Shown here piece by piece: positions 25,510-34,693 of a DNA stretch of 64,000 bases (positions are counted from its first letter, which is position 1; the number at the start of each line of letters is the position of its first letter). Under the pieces are notes generated by a model. It did no database searches and was not told where the DNA came from. It worked only from the letters and a program-made list of their open reading frames with translations. This stretch comes from Flammeovirgaceae bacterium (GTDB taxonomy: Bacteria > Bacteroidota > Bacteroidia > Cytophagales > Cyclobacteriaceae): positions 62,001-126,000 of the forward strand of contig JAIYCV010000008.1 of assembly GCA_027487845.1 (NCBI GenBank). Reading direction: 5' to 3'. The position numbers and the translations under genes are program-made.

Positions 25510-26739
25510 ATGCCTACGTATTTAAACCCAATCGCTTTTATCATTCCTGCATTCTTTACCTTTCTTGGGTTGGAGTATTTGATCGCTATTCACAAGAAAA
25601 AAACCACCGTTTTTAAATATGAGAGTTCTATTGCCAACATCTCCATAGGCATTGCCGAACGGCTATTGAACCTATTCATTACTGGAAGCTTTTACTCGCT
25701 TTACTATTTTTTGTATGAACACTTCTCCCTTTTCAGAATTCCTTCACACTGGTGGGTGTGGATTTTATTACTTCTTGCCACCGATTTTGTTTGGTATTGG
25801 TACCATCGATTAGGACATGAGGTAAATCTTTTTTGGGGCGCTCATATTGTGCATCACCAAAGCGAAGAATTCAACTACACAGTATCAGCCCGCATTACTA
25901 CCTTGCAAGCTCTGGTTCGCAATGTTTTTTGGATTGTGCTTCCGCTAATAGGGTTTCAGCCAAGTATGGTGGTAGGTATACTTGTAGTACATGGCACATA
26001 TTCATTTTTTACACATACACAATTGATTGGAAAACTGGGTTGGGCAGAGTATATTTTTATAACACCCTCACACCATGGCGTGCACCACGCTTCCAATGAA
26101 AAATACCTTGACAAGAACTATGGTGATATTTTTGTTTTTTGGGATAAACTATTTGGCACATTTCAAGTAGAGAACGAGAAGCCAGCATACGGCCTTACCC
26201 ATCCGTTGAAACGCGAAAGCTTCTTGTGGCAGCATTTTCATTACTATTTTGAATTGGCTGAAGCGTGCAGACGCAGCGGTTCTATTTGGCAATCTATAAA
26301 AATAATTTTTGGCACGCCAGATAGGTTGGACGCAACCATTCGCCCCTACTTAGAAAAGAAATTGCTCCTTACCAAAGTGGCTTTCAAATCGTCCTTTCGA
26401 TTCAAGGCCTATTTAAACGTTCAGTTAATAACTTGCCTAATCTTATTGTTTATTTTTACGCTATTTGTTAACGTGCTATCGGCTTCACACCAATGGTTTT
26501 GCATAACCTTTATCCTAGTCACCCTAATCAATTGTGGGGCACTTCTTGAACAGCAAAAGTGGGTGTACAATATTGAGGTGGGTAGATTGCTTATTCTTGT
26601 GGCTTACATTAGCGCAATCAAGGAAAGCGTTTGGTTTTTTGCATTGAGTTTAACTGCGATACTGTTTGTTTCTACGCTCGAATCCGTAAAGCATTATTAC
26701 TTCAGATTTATTTACAATCGCGAAGATTTAGCAGTATAG
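25510..26739 (+). CDS. Sterol desaturase / fatty acid hydroxylase family protein
   Basis: A 409-residue membrane di-iron hydroxylase. The histidine clusters are HRLGH (about 102-106), HIVHH (about 115-119) and HGVHH (about 195-199), with hydrophobic segments around 5-22, 50-75 and 80-98 before them. Extra C-terminal helices (about 305-385, for example LITCLILLFIFTLFV) lie beyond the usual 250-300 residue core. Members insert oxygen into or desaturate lipids and carotenoids; the substrate is unknown. It starts 37 bp after tRNA-Cys. Confidence 0.92.
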   Translation: MPTYLNPIAFIIPAFFTFLGLEYLIAIHKKKTTVFKYESSIANISIGIAERLLNLFITGSFYSLYYFLYEHFSLFRIPSHWWVWILLLLATDFVWYWYHRLGHEVNLFWGAHIVHHQSEEFNYTVSARITTLQALVRNVFWIVLPLIGFQPSMVVGILVVHGTYSFFTHTQLIGKLGWAEYIFITPSHHGVHHASNEKYLDKNYGDIFVFWDKLFGTFQVENEKPAYGLTHPLKRESFLWQHFHYYFELAEACRRSGSIWQSIKIIFGTPDRLDATIRPYLEKKLLLTKVAFKSSFRFKAYLNVQLITCLILLFIFTLFVNVLSASHQWFCITFILVTLINCGALLEQQKWVYNIEVGRLLILVAYISAIKESVWFFALSLTAILFVSTLESVKHYYFRFIYNREDLAV

Positions 26740-26856
26740 CAGCCAATCATTTAAACAAAAACTAATCTAGGTTGGCGTTTTATTTTCATTTTCATAACTA
26801 AATAGACTTATTTCTTGGTTACCTTGGCTGATCACAAAAAACAAAAAATTATTTTT

Positions 26857-27267
26857 ATGAAAAGAACAGCATCTGCCCATTGGTCAGGCGATTTAAAAAC
26901 TGGCAAAGGGACAATTTCCAGCCAAAGCACCGTATTAAATCAAACCCAGTATTCATTCAAAACCCGTTTTGAAGATGGTATCGGAACTAACCCGGAAGAA
27001 TTATTAGCGGCAGCTCATGCAGGTTGTTTTACCATGGCGGTAAGCGCGGGGCTCGCGCAGGCGGGCTTTACTGCCACAGACTTAGATACGGTGGCAACAC
27101 TTACATTAGAAGGACTTGACGTTACGGGTATACATCTTTCTATTAAAGGAACCGTACCCAACTTAACGGTTGAGCAATTCACTGAGTTTACAAAAGGTGC
27201 TGAGAAAAATTGCATTATCTCGAAAGCATTGAAAGTAGCAATTACTTCTGACGCTACATTAGTTTGA
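26857..27267 (+). CDS. OsmC family protein (organic peroxide/osmotic stress)
   Basis: A 136-residue OsmC/Ohr fold protein starting [11 protein letters not shown] at 26857; the frame runs further upstream but the family start is at this Met. The two redox Cys are in [12 protein letters not shown] (about Cys49) and KNCIISKAL (about Cys114). Conserved elements are TGKGTISS and [16 protein letters not shown]. Members reduce organic hydroperoxides using a lipoyl or thiol donor in the cytoplasm. It stands alone, upstream of the leu operon on the same strand; a 6-bp perfect hairpin (27277-27293, GACGAT/ATCGTC) follows its stop. Confidence 0.93.
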   Translation: MKRTASAHWSGDLKTGKGTISSQSTVLNQTQYSFKTRFEDGIGTNPEELLAAAHAGCFTMAVSAGLAQAGFTATDLDTVATLTLEGLDVTGIHLSIKGTVPNLTVEQFTEFTKGAEKNCIISKALKVAITSDATLV

Positions 27268-27344
27268 TTGTTCATGGACGATACATCATCGTCTGGAACA
27301 GATAGCTACTATTGAACATCGCTCTAAATTTTTTTTTATTCCCT

Positions 27345-27373
27345 TTGAATTAGCATACAATTTTTTACCTTCG
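27345..27373 (+). promoter_or_regulatory. Candidate promoter of the leu operon
   Basis: TTG at 27345-27347 and TACCTTCG at 27366-27373 are 18 bp apart. They fit the Bacteroidota -33/-7 pattern (TTG, about 19 bp, TAnnTTTG) with one mismatch in the -7 box. Transcription would start only a few bases before the terminator-like hairpin at 27384, which is unusually close. Not verified. Confidence 0.4.
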
Positions 27374-27383
27374 TGCTTTACAA

Positions 27384-27422
27384 AGAACCGCCTCGATAAC
27401 CTCGGGGCGGTTCTGTTTTTTT
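27384..27422 (+). terminator. Strong hairpin plus T-run ahead of leuC (terminator or attenuator)
   Basis: A 13-bp stem (AGAACCGCCTCGA with TCGGGGCGGTTCT, one T-G wobble), a 5-base loop (TAACC), then G and seven T. It ends 26 bp before the leuC start. It has the form of an intrinsic terminator. It may end the osmC transcript or, if the promoter at 27345-27373 is real, act as a leader structure for leuCDBA. I found no leader peptide rich in Leu codons. Confidence 0.75.
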
Positions 27423-27448
27423 ATAACATAACCAAACTAACGATTGTT

Positions 27449-28861
27449 GTGAGTGATCAAAAACCAAAGGCAATTTTTGAAAAGATATGGGATAGCCATG
27501 TAGTAAAACGAGCAGATGGGTATCCAGATGCTTTGTTTATCGACAGGCATTTTATTCATGAAGTAACAAGCCCACAAGCATTCGATGGATTGAAGAAACG
27601 AGGAATCAAAGTTTTTAATACCAGCAGAACATCGGCTACAGCTGATCACAATGTTCCCACCAAAGATCAACACCTTCCTATAAAAGAAGCATTGTCGCGC
27701 CATCAGGTAGAAACGCTCAGAAAAAATTGCGCTGAATTTGGCGTAGAATTGTATGATCTCGGTCATCCGTACCAAGGCATTGTCCATATCATTGGGCCGG
27801 AGTTGGGGCTAACATTGCCGGGAATGACAATAGTATGTGGAGATAGTCACACCAGTACGCATGGAGCTTTCGGAAATATTGCTTTCGGAATTGGCACCAG
27901 CGAAGTTGAACAAGTGTTAGCCACACAATGCATTCTTCAATACAAGCCTAAAACCATGAAGATTGAAATCAATGGTAAATTGGCCAAAGGTGTTTTAAGC
28001 AAAGACATTATTCTCTATGTGATCTCAAAGATTTCAGCAAGCGGGGCAACGGGTTATTTTGTTGAGTATGCGGGCGATACAATAACCAATCTGTCCATGG
28101 AGGCACGCATGACTATTTGTAACATGAGTATTGAAATGGGTGCGCGTGGCGGATTGATTGCACCTGATGAAACAACTTTCAATTATATAAAAGGAAGAAA
28201 GTTTGCTCCGCAAGGTGAAGCATTTGATAAGAAGGTGGCTGAATGGAAGAAATTAGTTACCGATGAAGGTGCAGTTTACGACCATGTATTGAGGATCAAA
28301 GCGGAGGATATTGGCCCCATGATTACCTACGGTACAAATCCGGGGATGGGTATGGTTATCAATGATCGAATACCAACCGTAGCCGAACTGAAAGAAATTA
28401 ACGAGCAAGCCTCGTTTTCGAAATCGCTTGATTACATGGGGTTGGAACCAGGTTCGCAGCTATTGGGAAAGGCAATAGATTACGTGTTTATCGGTAGCTG
28501 CACAAATGCACGTATAGAAGACTTGCGGTTGGTAGCCGAAATAGTGAGGGGCAAGAAGAAGGCCGAGGGAGTTGAGGTGTGGGTAGTGCCAGGCTCTAAG
28601 CAAGTAGAAGTGCAAGCAAAGGCAGAAGGGCTCGATAAAATTTTTGAAGCCGCAGGCTTTGAGTTGCGCAGTCCAGGATGCTCAGCTTGCTTAGGCATGA
28701 ATGAAGACAAAGTGCCAGCGGGTAAGTATTGCATCTCTACTTCCAATAGAAATTTCGAAGGAAGACAAGGGCCCAAGTCAAGAACATTTTTGGCTAGTCC
28801 ATTGAGTGCAGCCGCAGCGGCAATCACAGGTAGGGTTACAGACGTGCGAGAATTAGTTTAA
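27449..28861 (+). CDS. leuC: 3-isopropylmalate dehydratase large subunit
   Basis: A 470-residue aconitase-family subunit that isomerises 2-isopropylmalate to 3-isopropylmalate with LeuD. The [4Fe-4S] ligands are visible: Cys in [14 protein letters not shown] and the pair in [13 protein letters not shown]. Other family blocks are [17 protein letters not shown] and the N-terminal IWDSHVV. The start is GTG, encoding SDQKPK next. First gene of leuC-leuD-leuB-leuA; the gap to leuD (71 bp) is filled by a heptamer hairpin. Confidence 0.98.
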   Translation: MSDQKPKAIFEKIWDSHVVKRADGYPDALFIDRHFIHEVTSPQAFDGLKKRGIKVFNTSRTSATADHNVPTKDQHLPIKEALSRHQVETLRKNCAEFGVELYDLGHPYQGIVHIIGPELGLTLPGMTIVCGDSHTSTHGAFGNIAFGIGTSEVEQVLATQCILQYKPKTMKIEINGKLAKGVLSKDIILYVISKISASGATGYFVEYAGDTITNLSMEARMTICNMSIEMGARGGLIAPDETTFNYIKGRKFAPQGEAFDKKVAEWKKLVTDEGAVYDHVLRIKAEDIGPMITYGTNPGMGMVINDRIPTVAELKEINEQASFSKSLDYMGLEPGSQLLGKAIDYVFIGSCTNARIEDLRLVAEIVRGKKKAEGVEVWVVPGSKQVEVQAKAEGLDKIFEAAGFELRSPGCSACLGMNEDKVPAGKYCISTSNRNFEGRQGPKSRTFLASPLSAAAAAITGRVTDVRELV

Positions 28862-28864
28862 TAA

Positions 28865-28925
28865 TCGTTGGTCGTTGTTGGTTAATCGTTGATCGAACAA
28901 CCACTAACGAGCAACTAACAACGAT
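28865..28925. repeat. Heptamer hairpin element in the leuC-leuD gap
   Basis: Left arm: TCGTTGG, TCGTTGT, TGGTTAA, TCGTTGA, then TCG. Right arm: ACAACCA, CTAACGA, GCAACTA, ACAACGA, T. The right arm is the reverse complement of the same unit (TnGTTrn), so four units face four units around a centre near 28895. The invariant GTT and T positions pair; the variable second and seventh positions mostly do not. It occupies almost the whole gap, from 3 bp after the leuC stop to 7 bp before the leuD start. Confidence 0.88.
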
Positions 28926-28932
28926 GCAATAA

Positions 28933-29517
28933 ATGAAAGAAAAATTCACAACATTAAAATCCACTGCAGTACCGCTTCCTGTGGAAAATATTGATACTGA
29001 TCAAATAATCCCCGCAAGGTTTTTGAAGGCCACTACGCGCGAAGGCTTTGGTGACAATCTTTTTAGGGACTGGAGGTATGACGCCAACAACAAGCCCACT
29101 AAAGAATTTGTCTTAAACCAACCAAACTACTCGGGCAAGATTTTAATTGGAGGAAAAAACTTTGGATGTGGTAGCAGCCGCGAGCATGCTGCTTGGGCGC
29201 TATACGATTATGGTTTTCGGGTAGTGGTCTCCAGTTTTTTTGCAGATATCTTTAAGAACAACGCCCTAAATAACGGTTTGCTCCCGTTGGTGGTTTCAGA
29301 TGATTTTTTGAAAAAGTTATTCGAAGCAATTGCGGCAAATCCTGCTACGGAAGTAGTGGTTGATTTAGAGCAGCAGACTGTTTCCTTAAACGGGATGAGC
29401 GAGCATTTTGAAATCAATACGTACAAGAAAACCTGTATGATCAATGGCTACGATGATATCGATTATCTGTTGAGTTTGAATGATGAAATAAGGCAGTTTG
29501 ATTTAGCGCATAGTTAA
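28933..29517 (+). CDS. leuD: 3-isopropylmalate dehydratase small subunit
   Basis: A 194-residue swivel-domain subunit of isopropylmalate isomerase, of normal length. Signatures are [16 protein letters not shown] (about 17-32) and [17 protein letters not shown] (about 75-91), the loop that closes the active site formed with LeuC. The ATG at 28933 follows the heptamer element by 7 bp. Its stop codon lies directly against the next heptamer element (29518). Confidence 0.98.
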   Translation: MKEKFTTLKSTAVPLPVENIDTDQIIPARFLKATTREGFGDNLFRDWRYDANNKPTKEFVLNQPNYSGKILIGGKNFGCGSSREHAAWALYDYGFRVVVSSFFADIFKNNALNNGLLPLVVSDDFLKKLFEAIAANPATEVVVDLEQQTVSLNGMSEHFEINTYKKTCMINGYDDIDYLLSLNDEIRQFDLAHS

Positions 29518-29579
29518 TCGTTATTCGTTGCTGGTTGTTCGTTAGTCGCGTTCAACCTGCAACGATCAACCAGCAACGA
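29518..29579. repeat. Heptamer hairpin element in the leuD-leuB gap
   Basis: Left arm: TCGTTAT, TCGTTGC, TGGTTGT, TCGTTAG, TCG. Right arm: TCAACCT, GCAACGA, TCAACCA, GCAACGA. Four units face four, as in the leuC-leuD gap, with the same core (TnGTTrn and its complement) but a different series of variable bases. So it is not a copy of that element. It starts on the base after the leuD stop and ends 6 bp before the leuB ATG. Confidence 0.88.
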
Positions 29580-29585
29580 AATAGA

Positions 29586-30689
29586 ATGAAGAAAAAAATA
29601 GTAATACTGCCGGGAGACGGAATAGGAAAAGAAGTAACAACAGAAGGCAAGCGTGTGCTTGAAACAATTGCATCACTCTTCGGCCATGAGTTTGAATATG
29701 ATGAAGCAGTTATTGGACATGATGCCATAGAAGCCACTGGCAATCCTTTGCCTGATGAAACGTTAGCTAAACTAAGAAACTGTGATGCGATTCTTTTTGG
29801 TGCAGTTGGCCATCCAACGTACGACAACGATCCTTCCTTAAAAGTAAGACCAGAACAAGGCTTGCTAAAAATGAGAAAGGAACTTGGCTTGTACGCTAAC
29901 CTTCGCCCGATAAAATTATTTGATGAATTGCTTCAAGCTTCTGCTATCAAACCGGAAATACTAAAAGGTTCTGACATTCTTTTCTTCCGCGAACTTACTG
30001 GTGACGTTTACTTCGGTGAGAAAGGTAGGAAAGATGATGGCAACACCGCGTATGATGTCATGATCTATCAACGTTATGAGGTGGAACGCATCGCCCACAA
30101 AGCATTTCTGGCAGCAAGAACAAGAAAGAAAAAAATTACTTCTGTTGACAAGGCAAATGTGCTTGAAAGCTCGCGCTTGTGGAGGGCGGTGGTTCAAGAA
30201 ATAGGCAAACAATATCCCGATGTAGAGTTAGAGCATCAGTTTGTTGATTCAGCGGCCATGAAGCTGATTCAGAACCCAAGGAGTTTTGATGTGGTACTAA
30301 CTGGCAATTTGTTTGGCGATATTCTCACGGACGAAGCTTCTCAAATTGCCGGATCAATGGGCATGCTTGCATCCGCTTCTGTTGGTGATACAGTTGGGCT
30401 GTACGAACCCATCCACGGAAGTGCCCACGATATTACTGGTAAAGGAATTGCCAACCCGCTAGCGTCCATTTTGTCTGCCTCTTTGTTACTCGATATTTCT
30501 TTTGGCTTGAAGAAAGAAAGCGAAGCAATTATAAAGGCGGTGGAATCTACACTTAAAGCGGGGTATCGCACAGGCGATATTGCCGATGCCAATTCAGAAA
30601 AATCAAAAATATTGAATACGCAGGCAATGGGCGACCAAATAGTGAAGCAATTGATAGCCAACAACGAACAACGATCAACCAACAACTAG
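29586..30689 (+). CDS. leuB: 3-isopropylmalate dehydrogenase
   Basis: A 367-residue NAD-dependent beta-decarboxylating dehydrogenase that makes 2-oxoisocaproate. Starting at MKKKIVILPGDGIGKEV (29586), it shows the substrate Arg segments (LGLYANLRPIK, FFRELTGDVYFG), the NAD/metal site TGNLFGDILTDEASQIAGS and the adenine-binding GSAHDITGKGIANPLA. An upstream frame extension would be made of heptamer repeat and is rejected. The last residues (about NNEQRSTNN) are encoded by another heptamer array (30661-30688), so the C-terminus appears extended or replaced by repeat sequence. Confidence 0.97.
   Translation: MKKKIVILPGDGIGKEVTTEGKRVLETIASLFGHEFEYDEAVIGHDAIEATGNPLPDETLAKLRNCDAILFGAVGHPTYDNDPSLKVRPEQGLLKMRKELGLYANLRPIKLFDELLQASAIKPEILKGSDILFFRELTGDVYFGEKGRKDDGNTAYDVMIYQRYEVERIAHKAFLAARTRKKKITSVDKANVLESSRLWRAVVQEIGKQYPDVELEHQFVDSAAMKLIQNPRSFDVVLTGNLFGDILTDEASQIAGSMGMLASASVGDTVGLYEPIHGSAHDITGKGIANPLASILSASLLLDISFGLKKESEAIIKAVESTLKAGYRTGDIADANSEKSKILNTQAMGDQIVKQLIANNEQRSTNN
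30661..30688. repeat. Heptamer half-element at the leuB-leuA junction
   Basis: Four units, ACAACGA, ACAACGA, TCAACCA and ACAACTA, match the right-arm unit of the two elements upstream (nCAACnA). No left arm is present. The array is coding for the end of LeuB and supplies its stop codon (TAG, 30687-30689). leuA starts 4 bp later. It is the third array in three consecutive leu gaps. Confidence 0.85.
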
Positions 30690-30693
30690 TACT

Positions 30694-31854
30694 ATGAGCA
30701 ACAAAATTCAAATCTTTGACACAACGCTCCGTGATGGTGAGCAAGTACCAGGCTGTCAGTTAAGGACGGAAGAAAAGGTAATTATTGCTAAAGAACTGGA
30801 AGCATTGGGCGTTGATGTGATTGAAGCTGGTTTCCCAATTTCAAGTCCCGGTGATTTTCTTTCTGTGGTTGAATTGTCGAAAGCAATTAAAGGTGCTACA
30901 ATTTGTGCACTCACACGCTCAAAGAAGGAAGATATTGATGTTGCGGCTGAAGCACTTCATCACGCGAAGAATGGGCGAATACACACTGGAATTGGCTCCT
31001 CAGACGTTCACATTAAACATAAATTTAAGTCAAGCCGCGAACAAGTGTTAGAGCAAGGCGTTTGGGCTGTGAAGTATGCAAAGGCAAAAGGATACGAAGT
31101 AGAATTCTTTGCTGAAGATGCTGGTCGTGCCGACCTTGCTTTCTTAGCCCAATTGACCGAGGCAGTAATTGCAGCAGGTGCAGATGTAGTGAATATTCCT
31201 GATACGACTGGCTATTGCTTGCCTCACCTTTACGGAAAACGCATTGAATACCTATTTGAACACGTAAGCAATATTCACAACGCAATTATATCGGTTCATT
31301 GCCATAACGATCTTGGCTTGGCAACTGCTAATACCATTGCCGGCCTTGTTGGTGGCGCACGCCAAGCAGAGGTTACAATCAATGGAATAGGAGAGAGAGC
31401 AGGCAACACTTCGTTGGAAGAAGTGGCCATGATATTACAAGTGCATAAAGACCTCGACCTACATACTAATATAAAATCAGAACGTTTATACGACATCAGT
31501 AAGTTAGTTGCCGAGATGATGCGCATGCCCGTGCAAGCGAACAAAGCGATTATAGGTGCCAATGCATTCGCGCATTCGTCAGGCATTCATCAAGATGGTT
31601 TTTTGAAACATGCCGAGAATTATGAAATCATCAACCCTTCTGATGTGGGTGTTCCTTCTTCATCCATCGTACTGACGGCTCGCAGCGGTCGGGCAGCATT
31701 AAAACACCGGGTGGAGTTATTGGGATACAAAGTGGAAGGCCAGGAGCTAAATACACTTTATGAAAATTTCTTGGTTCTTGCCGATGAGAAAAAGCAGTTG
31801 GAGAATGATGACCTTGAATACCTGGTCGCAAATACGCTTGTGATGGCGAAGTAG
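30694..31854 (+). CDS. leuA: 2-isopropylmalate synthase, short form without regulatory domain
   Basis: A 386-residue HMGL-type synthase that condenses acetyl-CoA with 2-oxoisovalerate, the first committed step to leucine. The catalytic start is IFDTTLRDGEQVPGCQL. The metal-binding HxH is in SVHCHNDLGLATAN, with the neighbouring GIGERAGNTSLEEV, and the subdomain has NAFAHSSGIHQDG. The C-terminal LeuA dimer domain, which binds leucine in the usual 500-520-residue enzyme, is absent, so classical feedback inhibition is not expected. The SGIHQDG sequence is typical of both LeuA and homocitrate synthases; the operon fixes it as LeuA. It ends one base before the end of the convergent T9SS gene. Confidence 0.95.
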   Translation: MSNKIQIFDTTLRDGEQVPGCQLRTEEKVIIAKELEALGVDVIEAGFPISSPGDFLSVVELSKAIKGATICALTRSKKEDIDVAAEALHHAKNGRIHTGIGSSDVHIKHKFKSSREQVLEQGVWAVKYAKAKGYEVEFFAEDAGRADLAFLAQLTEAVIAAGADVVNIPDTTGYCLPHLYGKRIEYLFEHVSNIHNAIISVHCHNDLGLATANTIAGLVGGARQAEVTINGIGERAGNTSLEEVAMILQVHKDLDLHTNIKSERLYDISKLVAEMMRMPVQANKAIIGANAFAHSSGIHQDGFLKHAENYEIINPSDVGVPSSSIVLTARSGRAALKHRVELLGYKVEGQELNTLYENFLVLADEKKQLENDDLEYLVANTLVMAK

Positions 31855-34566
31855 CTAATTACGAACCGAGATAGTTCCTTTGAATTCTTTATCCGAAAAT
31901 TTTAACGTATAGTAATACACCCCAGCGGCTTCGTTTAATGCGTACCATCTGAATTTGCGGTCGGTGCTTTTAAAAACCTCCCCGCCCCAGCGGTTATAAA
32001 TGCTAACGCCTTGAAATTGTCCTGTACAATTGTCTAGTGGTAGACTTACCTGTGCATCAATATCCAACCCTTTGTAAATCTTACTCTCGCATTTGCCATC
32101 TTCAAAGCCCTCTACTGCAAAGAAATCGTTACAGCCATCTCCGTTAGGTGTAATCACATTGCCTGGAGCGAACTCCCTACCTGAGTTATCAATGTCTTTG
32201 ATATTGATGGTAATCAACGTGCTATCCGCTTTTGCAGTGTAGCAATGGTCGTCAGAAAGTTTGAATTTAAACAAGTAGGAATTTGAGTAGATGCCGTCTT
32301 TGAATATCGAACAATCGGGCGTCCAGCGGAATACACTGTTTACTTTTCCTTGTCCTGTTGCCGCTGCGAAATCATAGCCGTTCGGCTCTACTTTGCCTGT
32401 GGCTTGGGTGAGTGCAAGTTGTAGGTTGTCTTTGGTGGGGTTTACATCGGTATCCGTTCCCGCTAAGGTCAGCTCTATGGATTGGCCAAGCGTAACGTCT
32501 AGCGAGCTATTTTTGATGACTAAGTTATTCAGGCTGGCAATCGTTAAAACGGGTTTGTTGTTTATTGGAGGTAATACTTTTACGTTTACATCTACGGTAT
32601 CTGCTTTATTAAATTTGCATTTGTTGGTATTATCGGAGGCGATAAATTGAAAAGTGAAATTGCTTTTCTTTGCAGGATCTACCGCAGGGCATAGAAGATC
32701 CCAGTTAAATTTGGAGGACACCTCTTTCTTACCAGACACGTCTGTAAACTTGATCCCGTAAGGAGAAAACGAAGTCAAGTTAGTAAGCTTTAGATTCATG
32801 GTATTTTGATCGGTAAGTTCGGTGGCGTACACGTTGAAATTTAACTTTTCATTCACGCGCTTTTCTAGGTTTATTATTCGTGTTCTGGTTTTAACTAGAT
32901 CTGTAAAAATTACGGGTGTGTCCGAAGGCGGCAGTAACACCCCCAAGTTAAAAATCCGTTTGACGGGCTGGTTAAATTTACAGACGTCATTATCATCTGC
33001 TTGAATGGTTACCAGAAAATCGGTTCTTTTTGTGAAATCATAGATATCGCAATAAGCATCCCAACTTAAGGTGCCTTTTACTAACCCCTTCTTTTGCTCA
33101 GAAATTGAAAACACCATTCCAGCGTTGCTTGGCAAAAATCTAGCGACTGTGATTTCATCTCCTTGGTCATCCACAATCTCGACAGGCCAAGATGCTTGGT
33201 CACCCTCTTTCAACACACTGGTTATGTTAGCCGTGGGTGTTTTAAAATAGGGGTCGGTGTTAAATGGGGGCTCGGTATCCACCGTTACTTTTAGTGTGTC
33301 TGTCAGAGGCAAGCTACAGGCATCGTCAAAAGCGATAATGCCAATTTGATAGGGGCCTTTTACAAAAGGGCACTGCGGAAAACAAATTCTAAAGTCGGTG
33401 GTGCTGCCGTTTTTTAGAACGGTAGTTTTTATCGATGGAAGAATGGAGTCGAGATTTTTACTTTTAAAGTTTAGGCCTACTACCCGTATCGTTACGTTTT
33501 CTTGAAATCCATCGCTTGAGCTTTTCGAGTCATCGTCTGCTACTCTTACTTCAATGCACCGGTCTTCATTTTTCACCGTGTTTCCAAACCGCAACGTCAT
33601 GGTGTTGTCGTAGGTAAAGTCGGTCTCGGCTAGTTTCTTACCCGTTATTTGAGGTGGCACTGCTACGGGGCAATCCACCACCAGCATCTGAAAATCTCTT
33701 CGGCTTTCACCTATCTTAACTTTATCACGATATTCTTCCACTTTAACGGCAAATACGAAAAGGCCAATCGTTCCGGGCGTACCTGTTAATAGGCCATCTT
33801 TGCTTATTCTCAGGTCAGGTTTTCCATTGGTAATACTCGAAAGGCTAAAACCCGGTCTCCATGTAACCTCGGGGTAGGGGCGCGGGGCGGCAGCGGGAAG
33901 CGCAATGGAAGTCTTAGTGTTTAAAGGTGTTACCATCGAATATACGAGCGAGTCCCCGTCATCATCTGTCCCTGCAAAATCGACATAGTAGGGCTTGCCC
34001 TTACATGCGTAATCATTTAGTGGTGGAAAAAGCTTAGGAGTGGAATCTATAAAGGGCTTTCCGTTTTTTACCACAGCCGGGAACTCCAAGTAGAACGTTT
34101 GCCCTGCAGAAATACTACCCACGCCTGGCACTTCGCTGAAAATGTTTTTTATCTGATAATTTCTACAGCACCGTTGCCAAGAGATGTAGTACCCTTGTGG
34201 ATCGCTATAAGCTGTCGGATCTAGCGTTAATTCTGCACTATATATCAACTTGTTAGTTCTTATTTCACCCTTGGAGCAGGAGGGCTGAGTATATGATATC
34301 TGGCTTTCAGAAGATAAAAACAAACGTTGGGTTGCTATTAGTTGATTATCGCTTTTGCTAAAGATGGACGCATCAGCAAACTGGTCTTTGGCTCCTGGAT
34401 TACCATCATTTAGATCAAAGTAGAGAATAAGATTAAGTCGGTAACGAGTGCCAGAAAGGTGCAACAGCTCAAATTCCCCGCCCACAATATGCGAAGCCAT
34501 CACTGGCAAAGCCATCACCATAAACACTGAAAGTAATACTCGTTTCATACGTTTTGCCCAATTCAT
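31855..34566 (-). CDS. Large secreted protein with T9SS type B sorting domain
   Basis: A 903-residue secreted protein. The signal peptide is MKRVLLSVFMVMALPVMA, preceded by six residues from the ATG at 34566, followed by the mature start SHIVGGEFEL. The body is a series of Ig-like or cadherin-like beta modules; several have PV/PPINNKPV linkers and Asp-rich turns such as GTDDDGDSLVYS. The C-terminal 100 residues form the gliding-motility-associated domain (VITPNGDGCNDFF, then YNRWGGEVFKS and ending KGTISVRN), the type B signal for export by the type IX system. It is likely a surface adhesin or gliding factor. SprA for the same system is encoded at 42402. Confidence 0.92.
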   Translation of the reverse strand: MNWAKRMKRVLLSVFMVMALPVMASHIVGGEFELLHLSGTRYRLNLILYFDLNDGNPGAKDQFADASIFSKSDNQLIATQRLFLSSESQISYTQPSCSKGEIRTNKLIYSAELTLDPTAYSDPQGYYISWQRCCRNYQIKNIFSEVPGVGSISAGQTFYLEFPAVVKNGKPFIDSTPKLFPPLNDYACKGKPYYVDFAGTDDDGDSLVYSMVTPLNTKTSIALPAAAPRPYPEVTWRPGFSLSSITNGKPDLRISKDGLLTGTPGTIGLFVFAVKVEEYRDKVKIGESRRDFQMLVVDCPVAVPPQITGKKLAETDFTYDNTMTLRFGNTVKNEDRCIEVRVADDDSKSSSDGFQENVTIRVVGLNFKSKNLDSILPSIKTTVLKNGSTTDFRICFPQCPFVKGPYQIGIIAFDDACSLPLTDTLKVTVDTEPPFNTDPYFKTPTANITSVLKEGDQASWPVEIVDDQGDEITVARFLPSNAGMVFSISEQKKGLVKGTLSWDAYCDIYDFTKRTDFLVTIQADDNDVCKFNQPVKRIFNLGVLLPPSDTPVIFTDLVKTRTRIINLEKRVNEKLNFNVYATELTDQNTMNLKLTNLTSFSPYGIKFTDVSGKKEVSSKFNWDLLCPAVDPAKKSNFTFQFIASDNTNKCKFNKADTVDVNVKVLPPINNKPVLTIASLNNLVIKNSSLDVTLGQSIELTLAGTDTDVNPTKDNLQLALTQATGKVEPNGYDFAAATGQGKVNSVFRWTPDCSIFKDGIYSNSYLFKFKLSDDHCYTAKADSTLITINIKDIDNSGREFAPGNVITPNGDGCNDFFAVEGFEDGKCESKIYKGLDIDAQVSLPLDNCTGQFQGVSIYNRWGGEVFKSTDRKFRWYALNEAAGVYYYTLKFSDKEFKGTISVRN

Positions 34567-34625
34567 TTCATTCTTCGCAATTCGCCAGCAAAGTTTATGT
34601 ATTTTGGAACTTTAATTATAGTGAC

Positions 34626-34653
34626 TTGACGTTTAAAAACCAAAATACGTTTG
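34626..34653 (+). promoter_or_regulatory. Candidate rlmD promoter
   Basis: TACGTTTG at 34646-34653 is a perfect match to the Bacteroidota -7 box TAnnTTTG. A TTG at 34626-34628 lies 17 bp upstream as the -33 element. The start codon of rlmD is 40 bp further on. Assigned by pattern only. Confidence 0.5.
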
Positions 34654-34693
34654 GTAGTAAAGGGATGATTTTAAGTAAATTTTAGAGTAAAAC

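Noticed and set aside
29535-29585. N-terminal extension of LeuB from an upstream start
   Set aside because: The extension is translated heptamer repeat; the family start is MKKKIVILPGDG at 29586.
28865-30688. CRISPR-like array in the leu operon
   Set aside because: Units are 7 bp with no spacers, and no cas genes are present; they are periodic hairpins, not repeats with spacers.
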